A stretch of DNA of 64,000 bases from E44-bin88 sp034419075 (GTDB taxonomy: Bacteria > Chloroflexota > Dehalococcoidia > Dehalococcoidales > BS750m-G39): the NCBI GenBank assembly GCA_034419075.1, contig DAOULR010000022.1, forward strand, positions 68,989-132,988. Reading direction: 5' to 3'. A model generated the notes under the pieces. The model was not told where the DNA came from. It did no database searches and was given only the letters and a program-made list of their open reading frames with translations. The translations under genes and the position numbers were made by a program. Positions 35,274 through 43,079 of the stretch are shown one piece after another. Position 1 is the stretch's first letter; each line of letters opens with the position of its first letter.

Positions 35274-36683
35274 GTGAATCAGATAAAGACAGAAAATGGC
35301 TACATTTCCGGGCTGGTCTTAGGTGAACCTGGCAAAGAGGTACATGCCTATCTTGGGATTCCCTACGCGGCTCCGCCCACGGGCGACCTGCGCTGGAGAC
35401 CCCCGCAGCCGGTTGCTTCATGGTCAGGTGTCCGCGATTGTACCGTTCCCGGTACGCAAGCTCCACAGGCACCCAGACTCCTTCCCGCCCCGGTTGAAAC
35501 GAGCGAAGACTGCCTCTGGCTGAGCGTCATGACGCCGGCAAAGAATACCTCGGACAAATTACCGGTTATAGTTTGTATGCACGGCGGCGGTTACAGAATT
35601 GATAGTGCCGCTAATCCAACCTATAACAACTTCCGATTACCACAGCACGGTATAGTTCAAGTGAATGTCAATATGCGGATTGGTGCCATGGGCTTATTAG
35701 CCCACCCCTTACTTTCCCAGGAATCTCCCAAAGGTGTTTCTGGGAACTACATGTTACTGGATATAATAGCCGCCCTGAAGTGGGTGCAGAAGAACATCGC
35801 CGCCTTTGGCGGCGACTCCAACAATGTCACCATATGGGGTTATTCCAGTGGCTCGGCTAAGGTTATATATCTAATGGCTTCACCTTTGGCCAAAGGGCTT
35901 TTCCACAAGGCTATTTGTCAAAGCGGGATTCCGGCCGATTTTTATGCTCTGCATCCTCGTCCGATGAAGGAAACAGAGGAGCTGGGTGAGAAACTGTTGG
36001 CTAAGCTCAGCGTGGATAAGGAAGCTGACCCGCTGGCTGCAGCCCGTGCTCTACCCTGGGAGAAAATCATAGAAGCTGATTCCGCCCTAGCTATGGAGGC
36101 TGGTGGCCTTTACGACCTTTGGGGTATCTGGGACATATCGTTAGGCGGCTGGTTTATGCCAGATTCACCGTTAAACGTCTTCCAGGCTGGCCAGCAGAAT
36201 GCAGTCCCCTTCATCATGGGTGGTAACTTGGGTGAAATAACTGGCCCGGGCATGATGCTGATGCCGGAAACGATTCCATATTATGTGAAAATGTCTTTGG
36301 GTGCGAGCAAAATTAATATCAAGTCGTATGCCTACATCTTTGACCAGGTTCCCAGTAAATGGAGACAAGAAGGTTGCGTATCCACCCACGCCATGGAGAC
36401 TGCCTACATGTTTGGTAATGTGGATGAACCACGTGAATGGGAAGTGCTTTACTTCCTGGCCAAGCAATCCGGGGCTAAATCAAAAGACCCCGGGGTGACC
36501 GATGTGGATAGAAAGGTCTCCGAAGAGATGATGAGCATGTGGACTCAATTTGCGAAGACGGGAGACCCAAACGTCAAAGGGCTGATTAACTGGCCTGCCT
36601 ACGAAGCATCATCCGATCAATATCTCTATATAGCTGAACCGTTAGAAGTAAAATCAGGCTTCTCTAAGATTGGGCCCGATTAA
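35274..36683 (+). CDS. Type-B carboxylesterase 2
   Basis: 469 residues from a GTG start with AGGTGG upstream; no signal peptide. It is a clear paralogue of the protein at 27783 (shared LGEPGKEVHAYLGIPYAAPP and the C-terminal block from VDRKVSEEMMSMW to FAKTGDPNVKGLINW). The nucleophile elbow is GYSSGS (Ser191) where the family and esterase 1 have GES(A/G)G, so the Glu before the Ser is replaced by Tyr. Glu321 and His372 complete the likely triad. Substrate range may differ from esterase 1. Confidence 0.88.
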   Translation: MNQIKTENGYISGLVLGEPGKEVHAYLGIPYAAPPTGDLRWRPPQPVASWSGVRDCTVPGTQAPQAPRLLPAPVETSEDCLWLSVMTPAKNTSDKLPVIVCMHGGGYRIDSAANPTYNNFRLPQHGIVQVNVNMRIGAMGLLAHPLLSQESPKGVSGNYMLLDIIAALKWVQKNIAAFGGDSNNVTIWGYSSGSAKVIYLMASPLAKGLFHKAICQSGIPADFYALHPRPMKETEELGEKLLAKLSVDKEADPLAAARALPWEKIIEADSALAMEAGGLYDLWGIWDISLGGWFMPDSPLNVFQAGQQNAVPFIMGGNLGEITGPGMMLMPETIPYYVKMSLGASKINIKSYAYIFDQVPSKWRQEGCVSTHAMETAYMFGNVDEPREWEVLYFLAKQSGAKSKDPGVTDVDRKVSEEMMSMWTQFAKTGDPNVKGLINWPAYEASSDQYLYIAEPLEVKSGFSKIGPD

Positions 36684-36731
36684 ATAATTGTTTCCTCTAG
36701 TTAATAGGCTGCTCTGCTTATAATTAATTTT

Positions 36732-36902
36732 CTACTTTCTTCTTCTCGGCGTGTTCCAATATGGGCTTTTACACTTTGGGCACACTTTCGGTTGGAAATT
36801 CTCCAGGTTTTCAAATTCACCTTTTATATTTCTGGGCACCCAAATTTGTCCACATCTTTCACATTTGAAAGCAGGAATTTGTATTGTTCCCATAATGCTC
36901 AT
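36732..36902 (-). CDS. Small zinc-ribbon protein
   Basis: 56 residues read on the minus strand between esterase 2 and the tannase. FKCERCGQIWVPRN and KVCPKCKSPYWNTPRRRK give two CxxC pairs and a basic tail, the pattern of small archaeal/bacterial zinc-ribbon proteins (CxRCGxxWxPR...CPxCxSPYWxxP). The ribosome site is weak, and the start could be the second Met (position 4). It may bind nucleic acid; no partner is evident. Confidence 0.72.
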   Translation of the reverse strand: MSIMGTIQIPAFKCERCGQIWVPRNIKGEFENLENFQPKVCPKCKSPYWNTPRRRK

Positions 36903-36943
36903 AGTGTATCACAACTTTGTATTAATTTTCAATTATATACCTA

Positions 36944-36992
36944 ATATATACCTAAAAGGTATTGACGCCATATATACCTAATGGTAATATAC
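36944..36992 (+). promoter_or_regulatory. Promoter/operator of the tannase gene
   Basis: TTGACG (36962-36967), 17 nt, TAATAT (36985-36990), identical over 49 bp to 29296-29344. Operators ATACC-TAAAA-GGTAT (36948-36962) and TACC-TAAT-GGTA in the spacer. An additional ATATACC half-site lies just upstream (about 36934). Confidence 0.87.
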
Positions 36993-37093
36993 CAAAAAGT
37001 GTGTCCAAAGGTAATAAACGGAGTAATCAAAATTGACGCGAGATAGGAGGGGATTACAGATAGCAAAGACCTACTAACAAAGGAGGAATTCAA

Positions 37094-38677
37094 ATGCAAA
37101 GGAAACTAATTATTGGTTTATTGGTTTTGGCGTTGATTGCAGTGCCCGTGTTCGCTACCGCCTGCGAAGAAGAGGTAGCCCCACCGTCCGGCGGAGAAGA
37201 GGTAGCCCCACCCGACGGCGGAGAAGGGGCTGAAACATCGCCCTGTGGTGATTTTAGCTTCGAAAAATCGGGGGTGACTATAACTTCCATGACTATGGTA
37301 GCCGCTACCGATAGTGTACCTGAACATTGCGAAATCATCGGGCAGATAGATACTGATAGCATCGGTTTTGCGGTCGAACTCCCTACGGACTGGAATGGCA
37401 GGTTCTACATGGCAGGCAATGGCATTTATGCCGGCAGCATTTCATTTGACGAAATGAATGTAGGCCTAAGCATGGGTTACGCGACGGCATCCACAGATAC
37501 GGGGCATGATGCAGGACCTGACCCGTTCACGGCAATGCTTGACGCTTCTTTCGCCTACAACAACCCGGAAGCAGAAATCGATTACTGCTACCGTGCGGTT
37601 CATGAGACGGCAGTGACGGCCAAAGAAATCATAGAGGCCTATTACGGTGAACTGCCCAGTTATTCCTACTTTGTTGGCTGCTCAACCGGCGGGCGGCAAG
37701 GTTTGGTGGAAGCACTACTATACCCAGAGGATTTTGACGGGATTGTGGCAGGGGCTCCTGCGCTCGATTTCTCCGGGGTACAAATGTGGGGTATCTGGAA
37801 TGCGCAGGCGTTACTGGGTGATGGCAATATACCGGCTGAAAGCCTCTCCATACTGGAGGACGCCGTCTACGAAAAGTGTGATGGTGTTGATGGGCTGGTA
37901 GATGGCCTCATCGATGACCCCCGCAATTGCACCTTTGACCCCGCCACAGACCTCCCCCCGGGCAGTTTCACACCTGCCCAAGTGGAAGCCCTGGAAAAAA
38001 TCTACGGCGGCGTTAGAAACTCTCAGGGTGAATTACTCTACCCGGGGGTGCTTCTCGGTACAGAGGTCACTGCACCCGGGATGATGGGGCCGGCCAGTGG
38101 CTGGGCCATGTGGGTGATTAGCACTATGGGACCCAGCCTGCAGCTCATGATTGGGGACGAATTTATGAAGTATATGGCTTTCGAGGTAGACCCCGGCCCT
38201 GACTATGACTGGACAACTTTTAATTTTGACACCGACCCCCCCAAAATGGCATACATAGAATCAATCCTTAATGTGACTGACCCGGATTTGTCGGAGTTTG
38301 AGGCTAACGGTGGCAAGATAATTCAATACCACGGATGGGCCGACATGGCGCTTAACTCCATGATGTCAGTCAATTATTATGAGTCTGTCCTCGGCTTTAT
38401 GGGTGTTGAAGATACAATGGACTTCTACAGGCTGTACATGGTTCCGGGTATGTTTCATTGTGGGGGTGGAGCCGGGTGTGACTTTGTCGATTGGTTTACA
38501 GCTCTGGTAAGCTGGGTAGAAGGTGGTATCGCCCCCGAAGGACTTATCGGCTCACATATTGAGGGCGGTGACGTTGTTAGGACTCGCCCGCTTTATCCCT
38601 ATCCTGGGGTAGCTGTATATACTGGCAGTGGTAGTATAGACGACGCTGCTAATTTTATTTGCAGTGGATGTGAGTAA
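37094..38677 (+). CDS. Tannase/feruloyl esterase family lipoprotein
   Basis: 527 residues of the tannase/feruloyl esterase family (PF07519 type). Lipoprotein signal with Cys24 (VFATAC), then a repeated linker EEVAPPSGG/EEVAPPDGG. The family's CS-D-HC motif is intact: Cys196-Ser197 in GCSTGGRQG, Asp417 in YHGWAD, and His455-Cys456 in GMFHCGGG, so the Cys pair can bridge Ser and His. It would sit on the outer face of the membrane and release phenolic acids from esters. AAAGGAGGAATTCAA precedes the ATG. Expression is driven by the operator shared with dctP, esterase 1 and the CoA ligase. Confidence 0.9.
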   Translation: MQRKLIIGLLVLALIAVPVFATACEEEVAPPSGGEEVAPPDGGEGAETSPCGDFSFEKSGVTITSMTMVAATDSVPEHCEIIGQIDTDSIGFAVELPTDWNGRFYMAGNGIYAGSISFDEMNVGLSMGYATASTDTGHDAGPDPFTAMLDASFAYNNPEAEIDYCYRAVHETAVTAKEIIEAYYGELPSYSYFVGCSTGGRQGLVEALLYPEDFDGIVAGAPALDFSGVQMWGIWNAQALLGDGNIPAESLSILEDAVYEKCDGVDGLVDGLIDDPRNCTFDPATDLPPGSFTPAQVEALEKIYGGVRNSQGELLYPGVLLGTEVTAPGMMGPASGWAMWVISTMGPSLQLMIGDEFMKYMAFEVDPGPDYDWTTFNFDTDPPKMAYIESILNVTDPDLSEFEANGGKIIQYHGWADMALNSMMSVNYYESVLGFMGVEDTMDFYRLYMVPGMFHCGGGAGCDFVDWFTALVSWVEGGIAPEGLIGSHIEGGDVVRTRPLYPYPGVAVYTGSGSIDDAANFICSGCE

Positions 38678-38684
38678 TTGATTT

Positions 38685-38720
38685 GGGGAGGGGGTCAGAC
38701 TCCCCCTCCCCTTCTTTTTT
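38685..38720 (+). terminator. Rho-independent terminator of the tannase gene
   Basis: GGGGAGGGGG and CCCCCTCCCC form a perfect 10-bp stem followed by TTCTTTTTT. Confidence 0.93.
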
Positions 38721-38810
38721 ACGGGCTTTCTTAGCCCGTACCTGGGTATGTCGGGTTAGCTAGTCAGGTGAGGCTGACTGGTTCTAGCTATTTAAATATT
38801 CAGAATCATC
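38720..38810 (+). other. Cluster of small hairpins after the tannase terminator
   Basis: TACGGGCT and AGCCCGTA form an 8-bp hairpin (38720-38740). Next, TAGCTAGTCAG and CTGACTGG-TTCTAGCTA can fold with AGTCAG/CTGACT at the core (about 38756-38795). The rest of the gap to 38989 shows no gene. Confidence 0.45.
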
Positions 38811-38988
38811 CGAACGTTAATAGCATTTTGCTGGTGGGCTCTGTCAGGGGAAATCAGGGTGCTGCAGGATGTTTCCTCCTTTCTGCCGAGTAGCTTAAAT
38901 TATCTCCCCCACCCCTCCCGTAATTGTAGCCCTGACTGAAATCGGGCAAGTGGCATCCCACCTTTTTAATTCGTAAGGTCATATTCAT

Positions 38989-39564
38989 ATGAAAAAGACC
39001 TTGGAACACGCTAGAATAAACAGGATTTCACCAGCCACCATAGAGCTGCTCATCCACGAGAGAAATAGCGGTAAAAGCCTCAGGCGGCTGGGCCAGATGT
39101 TTGGCGTAAGCCATGAGCGGGTGAGGCAGATCTTGGCTGAACACAGCCCAACACGAGTTACGTTCTTAGCTGAAAACGCGGTTGCGGTTAAGCTGGGCTA
39201 CCCGGTCACGTGGCTCATCAAGCTAAGAAAAGAGGGTATTATAAACCCGATAAAGCCCGGTGGTCATTGGCTTTATTCGGAGGAACAAGTTAGACAAATA
39301 CCATCGCTTATTGCCGAGATGAGAAGGTGTGATCGATGCGGCAAGCTACGCCCACTAGGCTGCCGGAAGTTCTGTAGAGAGTGCAGCCAGCATAGGAAAA
39401 GGCACCACTACAGAAGTCTGAGCCCAGAAGAGAAGGCGGAGCATCGAGAACAAAGTTTAGCCTGGCGGAAGGCAAATCCGGAGAAATGGAAAAAGATATC
39501 GTCTAGAGCGCAAAGGAAATACCGCGGCAAGCGAGAGCTATTTGAATACCAAAAATCCCCATAA
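38989..39564 (+). CDS. HTH and zinc-finger protein, phage-like
   Basis: 191 residues, basic. Residues 12-50 form an HTH of the sigma-region-4 type (KSLRRLGQMFGVSHERVRQIL). Residues 60-105 look like an excisionase/MerR-type helix (VAVKLGYPVTWLIKLRKEG, HWLYSEEQVRQI). A CDRCGK...CRECSQH zinc finger follows, then a Lys/Arg-rich tail (RKANPEKWKKISSRAQRKYR) reminiscent of phage HNH-associated proteins. No catalytic HNH is clear. It may be a regulator or a mobile-element remnant. It is the only DNA-binding gene beside the esterase island. Confidence 0.6.
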   Translation: MKKTLEHARINRISPATIELLIHERNSGKSLRRLGQMFGVSHERVRQILAEHSPTRVTFLAENAVAVKLGYPVTWLIKLRKEGIINPIKPGGHWLYSEEQVRQIPSLIAEMRRCDRCGKLRPLGCRKFCRECSQHRKRHHYRSLSPEEKAEHREQSLAWRKANPEKWKKISSRAQRKYRGKRELFEYQKSP

Positions 39565-39670
39565 ATACATAAGGTCATAATAGTTTGTTTTGCTGCTCAG
39601 GTCACCAAAGAGGCTTTTGTGCAGTTACAGGTAAAAGAGGGAGTTCTACCTATCCTACAGTATGGTAGGT

Positions 39671-39825
39671 GATACCGGGCTCGCATCCTCGGCGGAGCGG
39701 CGGGAATAGGTGGTAGAGGACGAGCCTTGGGGAGGATGAGTAGTGGGCGATACCGGGCTCGCATCCTCGGCGGAGCGGCGGGAATAGGTGTAGAGGACGA
39801 GCCCTGGGGAAGATGGGTGGTGGGC
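39671..39825 (-). repeat. Two tandem repeats carrying a tRNA-Val 3'-end fragment
   Basis: Units begin GATACCGGGCTCGCATCC at 39671 and 39749 (78-bp period). They are nearly identical, with a 2-nt indel in GGTGGTAG/GGTGTAG and a few changes. A third start GGTACCGGGCTCG at 39826 is the T-arm and acceptor of the tRNA-Val gene itself. So the tRNA 3' end (GAGCCCGGTAxCxCC) is repeated twice just downstream of the tRNA. Confidence 0.85.
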
Positions 39826-39894
39826 GGTACCGGGCTCGAACCAGTGACCTCTGCGATGTCAACGCAGTGCTCTAACCAACTGAGCTAACCGCCC
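39822..39894 (-). tRNA. tRNA-Val (GAC)
   Basis: 73 nt on the minus strand: acceptor GGGCGGT/ACCGCCC, D-arm GCTC/GAGC, anticodon stem CTGCG/CGCAG with loop TTGACAT (anticodon GAC), T-arm ACTGG-TTCGAGC-CCGGT. CCA is not encoded in full (CACCA follows after one base). Confidence 0.96.
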
Positions 39895-39909
39895 ACTAGA
39901 GTAAAATTA

Positions 39910-39938
39910 ATTCTACTAAATACCCCGACTTCGGTCAA
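39910..39938 (-). promoter_or_regulatory. Promoter of tRNA-Val
   Basis: On the minus strand TTGACC (39933-39938), 17 nt, TAGAAT (39910-39915), 16 bp before the tRNA 5' end. It overlaps the last codons of the symporter gene. Confidence 0.75.
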
Positions 39939-41310
39939 GGCGCTGGCCCCGCAGACGGCGCTCGATAAAGCTGACCGCAAAAAGGAGCACCCCGCTGGCC
40001 AGCAGCCCCCCCAGGTCCAGATACCTTATCTCGAAAATCTTGCTCACCAGCGCCATACCCCCACCCCCGATAATCGCCGCCAGCGCACCCAAGGAAGTGA
40101 CCTTCAGCTTATCCTTATAAAAGCCAGCCAGCACCGGCAAAATCACGCCGGCGGTATAGACGGTATAAGCAAAGAGCAGTGAGCTTATCACCCCTTTAAG
40201 CGCCAGCGCCACTAGCAACGAGATTATCCCCAGTAGCACTATCCCCCATCGGGAAAGCTTAAGCAGCTTATCCTGGTCCAGCGAGGGCTTAAACCGCCCC
40301 ACGATATCCACCGAAAGGATGGTGCTCGCCGTCAGCAGGCAGGTGTCGGCGGAAGACATCACCGCTCCCAGCAGCGCCGCCAGCACGACGTAACCCAATA
40401 TCGGCGGCAGGACATCGGTTATCACCATGGGGAAGGCCTGCTCCGGCGAAATGCCGGGGAAAAGCGTCGAGGCCCCCATGCCGATGAGAGTAATACCCAA
40501 GGCAAAGGGGATAATCAGCGCCGCCGCCCAGAAGACCGAGGTGCGGGCCGTCCGCCCGTCCCTGGCACAAAAGAGGCGGGAATACATATCCGGCCCCACC
40601 ACATAGGTCAACCCCACTAACAGGAGTAAGGAGACCAGCTCGTAGCTGCCGAAAGACTCGCTTACGGGAAAAGAAAAATGGTCAGCGGGTAGAGCCGTCT
40701 CCAGTCCCCCCCACCCCCCGACCCGGGAAAGCACTAAAGCCAGCCCGCCGAAGATGCCCAGGAAGATTATCCCTATCTGGATAATATCGGTGCGGATAAC
40801 GGAATATTGTCCACCGAGGACGGTATAGGTGATAAAGACGACGCTGAAGATAATCATCCACATCGTCGGGTCACCCATCCCCAGCACGCTTAATATCTTA
40901 CCTGAAGCCACAATCTGGGCAGCGATAACCCCCACCCAGGAAACAACGATAAGAATGGAAGCAGCCAGCCCGATGCGCTTATCGTACTGCTTCTCCACCA
41001 GCTCGGGCAAAGTGTAAAGCCCGAACTTGCGCACCTTGCCCGCCAGGAAAATCCCCAAAACTATCAGGCCCACTGTCCCCACCAGCAGCCACCACATCCC
41101 GGTCAGCCCCTGTGAAAAGCCCAACCCCGCCATGCCCACCGTGGCCGAACCGCCGATAATGGTCGCCAGCAGCGAGCCGGTGATAAAAAAGGGAGAGCCG
41201 CTTCTGCCCGCCACAAAGAAATTAGCCACCCCCCTCGCCTTCCGCCGGCTCCACAGCCCGATGGCAATCATGGCCACGAAATAAACGATGACGATTGTCA
41301 GTCCCGTCAT
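39916..41310 (-). CDS. Sodium:solute symporter (SSS family)
   Basis: 464 residues with about thirteen membrane helices. The start IVYFVAMIAIGLWSRRKARG, then FVAGRSGSPFF and GGSATVGMAG, is typical of SSS (PutP/PanF-like) proteins; GAVMSSADTCLLTASTI is the sodium-site helix. Substrate unknown. A pantothenate carrier role (PanF) is possible given pan genes 7 kb away, but there is no direct support. The 75-residue gene at 41409 lies 98 bp upstream on the same strand. Confidence 0.88.
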   Translation of the reverse strand: MTGLTIVIVYFVAMIAIGLWSRRKARGVANFFVAGRSGSPFFITGSLLATIIGGSATVGMAGLGFSQGLTGMWWLLVGTVGLIVLGIFLAGKVRKFGLYTLPELVEKQYDKRIGLAASILIVVSWVGVIAAQIVASGKILSVLGMGDPTMWMIIFSVVFITYTVLGGQYSVIRTDIIQIGIIFLGIFGGLALVLSRVGGWGGLETALPADHFSFPVSESFGSYELVSLLLLVGLTYVVGPDMYSRLFCARDGRTARTSVFWAAALIIPFALGITLIGMGASTLFPGISPEQAFPMVITDVLPPILGYVVLAALLGAVMSSADTCLLTASTILSVDIVGRFKPSLDQDKLLKLSRWGIVLLGIISLLVALALKGVISSLLFAYTVYTAGVILPVLAGFYKDKLKVTSLGALAAIIGGGGMALVSKIFEIRYLDLGGLLASGVLLFAVSFIERRLRGQRLDRSRGI

Positions 41311-41408
41311 TACGCTATGTCTGTCCTTCTCCTGAAAATGGTCAAACCAACCGAGGGCATGTTGGCTCTATAGATAAAAAGACCGGCTCAGAGATATATC
41401 GGTCGGGG

Positions 41409-41636
41409 TCACCTGCCTGGCTTGGCGCTGCCGATAAGGGCAACCTCTATATTCTTACCGCAGTGGGGGCAGATAACATTAAGAACAACGGGTTGCAACA
41501 TTACACGTTCGGCAACGGCGGTAACCATCGAGTCGATACTATCCAAGCGGTTGTCCAGCATGTCGAGGCGCTGCTTGATGCGTTCCAGGTCTTGCGTCTT
41601 GCTGGCTTTCGCCACGGGCTTAACTTTCTCCGCCAA
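41409..41636 (-). CDS. Small coiled-coil protein with CxxC ribbon
   Basis: 75 residues from a TTG start with GAGAGGTG upstream. A Lys-rich N-terminus, a coiled coil (LERIKQRLDMLDNRLDSIDSM) and a C-terminal CPHCGKNIEV half zinc ribbon. Function unknown; perhaps dimerises through the coil and shares a metal across the dimer. Confidence 0.55.
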   Translation of the reverse strand: MAEKVKPVAKASKTQDLERIKQRLDMLDNRLDSIDSMVTAVAERVMLQPVVLNVICPHCGKNIEVALIGSAKPGR

Positions 41637-41709
41637 TCAGACACCTCTCGAAATGATAATGGTAAGCCACATTATATGGGTAAAAATTCACGATGTCAAA
41701 GCCCCTCTC

Positions 41710-41935
41710 TTTCCCCCCCCCCAAGTTTTTCTTCCCACCCAATACCCACCCTACAGGGGTTAGACCCCTATATACCCTTTATTTGGCGGTTTTAAAGAGC
41801 AGCGGGTGGGAATAGATAAAACCGGGGTGGGGAAGCTGCGTAGCCCCAGAACGAATTCTAGAGGGAGAATTCCCTCTAAGGGTGGGCAGGGTGGGACAGA
41901 AAGACATTCGCTAACAAGGTGGTGAGTGGGGTTGG
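41710..41935 (+). repeat. Intergenic repeat family, copy B (near full length)
   Basis: The left end has AGTTTTTCTTCCCACCCAA and ACCCACCCTACAGGGG; the right half has GGGTGGGAATAGATAAA, then GAATTCTAGAGGGAGAATTC, CCTCTAAGGGTGGGCAGGG and the terminal GACATTCGCTAACAAGG...GTGGGG. The order matches copy C (46111-46428), but the middle is shorter. Confidence 0.82.
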
Positions 41936-41963
41936 GATTGATAAGAACCCCACCGAAAATGTA

Positions 41964-41992
41964 TTGATTTATTAAAAACATCGTCTTATACT
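41964..41992 (+). promoter_or_regulatory. Promoter of the EF-Tu domain-2 gene
   Basis: TTGATT (41964-41969), 17 nt, TATACT (41987-41992), 31 bp before the ATG at 42024. Confidence 0.65.
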
Positions 41993-42023
41993 AGGAACTA
42001 ACAAATTCTGAAGGAGGGAGCCA

Positions 42024-42278
42024 ATGCCCGAGAAAGAAATCGGCAAGGTAAGCGACTTCTTCGCTCGGCCGGTGGTGGCGGGTATCGAGATGAGCGGCAG
42101 CATCAAAATGGGCGACAAAATCCATATCAAGGGCCACACTACCGATATGGAATTTATTGTCGACTCAATGCAAATCGACAACGCCAACGTTACCGAAGCC
42201 AAGGCCGGAGACTCCGTTGGCATCAAGGTAGCCGACCGGGTAAGGCGGGGTGACATCGTCTACAAAGTCACCGACTAA
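42024..42278 (+). CDS. EF-Tu domain-2-like small protein
   Basis: 84 residues that align to translation factor domain 2 alone: VVAGIEMSGSIKMGDKIHIKG, then AGDSVGIKVADRVRRGDIVYKV, the beta-barrel core of EF-Tu/IF2. There is no GTPase domain. Free-standing versions are known as hypothetical proteins in some archaea and Chloroflexota. AAGGAGGGAG precedes the ATG. Function unknown. Confidence 0.8.
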   Translation: MPEKEIGKVSDFFARPVVAGIEMSGSIKMGDKIHIKGHTTDMEFIVDSMQIDNANVTEAKAGDSVGIKVADRVRRGDIVYKVTD

Positions 42279-42309
42279 AAGCCAATCTCTAATCTAGAAA
42301 GCGAAAAAT

Positions 42310-42597
42310 ATGGCACTAAAGGTACTGATAGAACGTCACGTAAAAAAGGGTAAAGAAGGCTACCTCATTGAACTTTTGAACAACCTGCGCACCGAGTTAA
42401 TCGAGCAGCCAGGCTATGTCTCCGGCGAGCTGCTCCAGAGCCAGGAGGATAAGTCCACCATCTTTGCCCTTAGCACCTGGCAGAGCGAACTCGACTGGCA
42501 ATCCTGGAAAGGCGACCCCAAGCGCTTAGAGGTTGAGGCCAAGATTGAACCCCTGCTGACCGAACCGTCCAAGCTGACGGTGGCTACATCTTTTTAG
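42310..42597 (+). CDS. ABM-domain (antibiotic biosynthesis monooxygenase-like) protein
   Basis: 95 residues with the dimeric alpha/beta barrel pattern: ALKVLIERHVKKGKEGYLIELLNNLR, GYVSGELLQSQ, FALSTWQSELDWQSW. ABM proteins include monooxygenases and stress proteins; no catalytic prediction is possible. The 3' end overlaps convergent ribH by 14 bp. Confidence 0.75.
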   Translation: MALKVLIERHVKKGKEGYLIELLNNLRTELIEQPGYVSGELLQSQEDKSTIFALSTWQSELDWQSWKGDPKRLEVEAKIEPLLTEPSKLTVATSF

Positions 42598-43063
42598 CGG
42601 TTAGACCCTTCACCAGATTAGCCATCTCGATGGCGCTGACCGCGGCCTTAAAGCCCTGGTTCCCCTCTTTGGTTCCGGCCCTTCCGATGGCCTGCTCCAG
42701 GTTCTCGGCGGTGATTACGCCGTAGATAACCGGTAACCCCACCTCCAGCCCCACCATGGCAATTCCCTTGGTCACCTCGGCGGAAATATAGTCGAAGTGA
42801 GGCGTCCCTCCCCGCACCACCGCCCCCAGACAGATAACAGCGTCATAGCGCTTGGTCTGGGCCAGCTTCTTGGCCACCAGGGGAATCTCGAACGAGCCTG
42901 GCACCCAGGCGACATCAATATCCGCTTGGGCTACGCCGTGGCGGAGCAGGGCGTCCTGCGCCCCATCGAGCAGCTTCTGGGTAATAAACTCGTTGAAACG
43001 GGAAACGACCAGCCCGAACTTCAGCCCCTTCCCTACCAGCATTCCTTCGATAGGCTTGCTCAT
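42584..43063 (-). CDS. ribH: 6,7-dimethyl-8-ribityllumazine synthase
   Basis: 159 residues, standard length. FGLVVSRFNEFIT, WVPGSFEIPLVA and CLGAVVRGGTPHFDYI with the catalytic His are the lumazine synthase signatures. It condenses the pyrimidinedione with dihydroxybutanone phosphate. Last gene of ribD-ribE-ribBA-ribH. Confidence 0.96.
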   Translation of the reverse strand: MSKPIEGMLVGKGLKFGLVVSRFNEFITQKLLDGAQDALLRHGVAQADIDVAWVPGSFEIPLVAKKLAQTKRYDAVICLGAVVRGGTPHFDYISAEVTKGIAMVGLEVGLPVIYGVITAENLEQAIGRAGTKEGNQGFKAAVSAIEMANLVKGLTAKKM

Positions 43064-43079
43064 TGCTTTCTCCTTTATA

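Noticed and set aside
39671..39894. CRISPR-like array near tRNA-Val
   Set aside because: Only two full units of 78 bp with no spacers, and the repeated part is a tRNA 3' end; no cas genes nearby.
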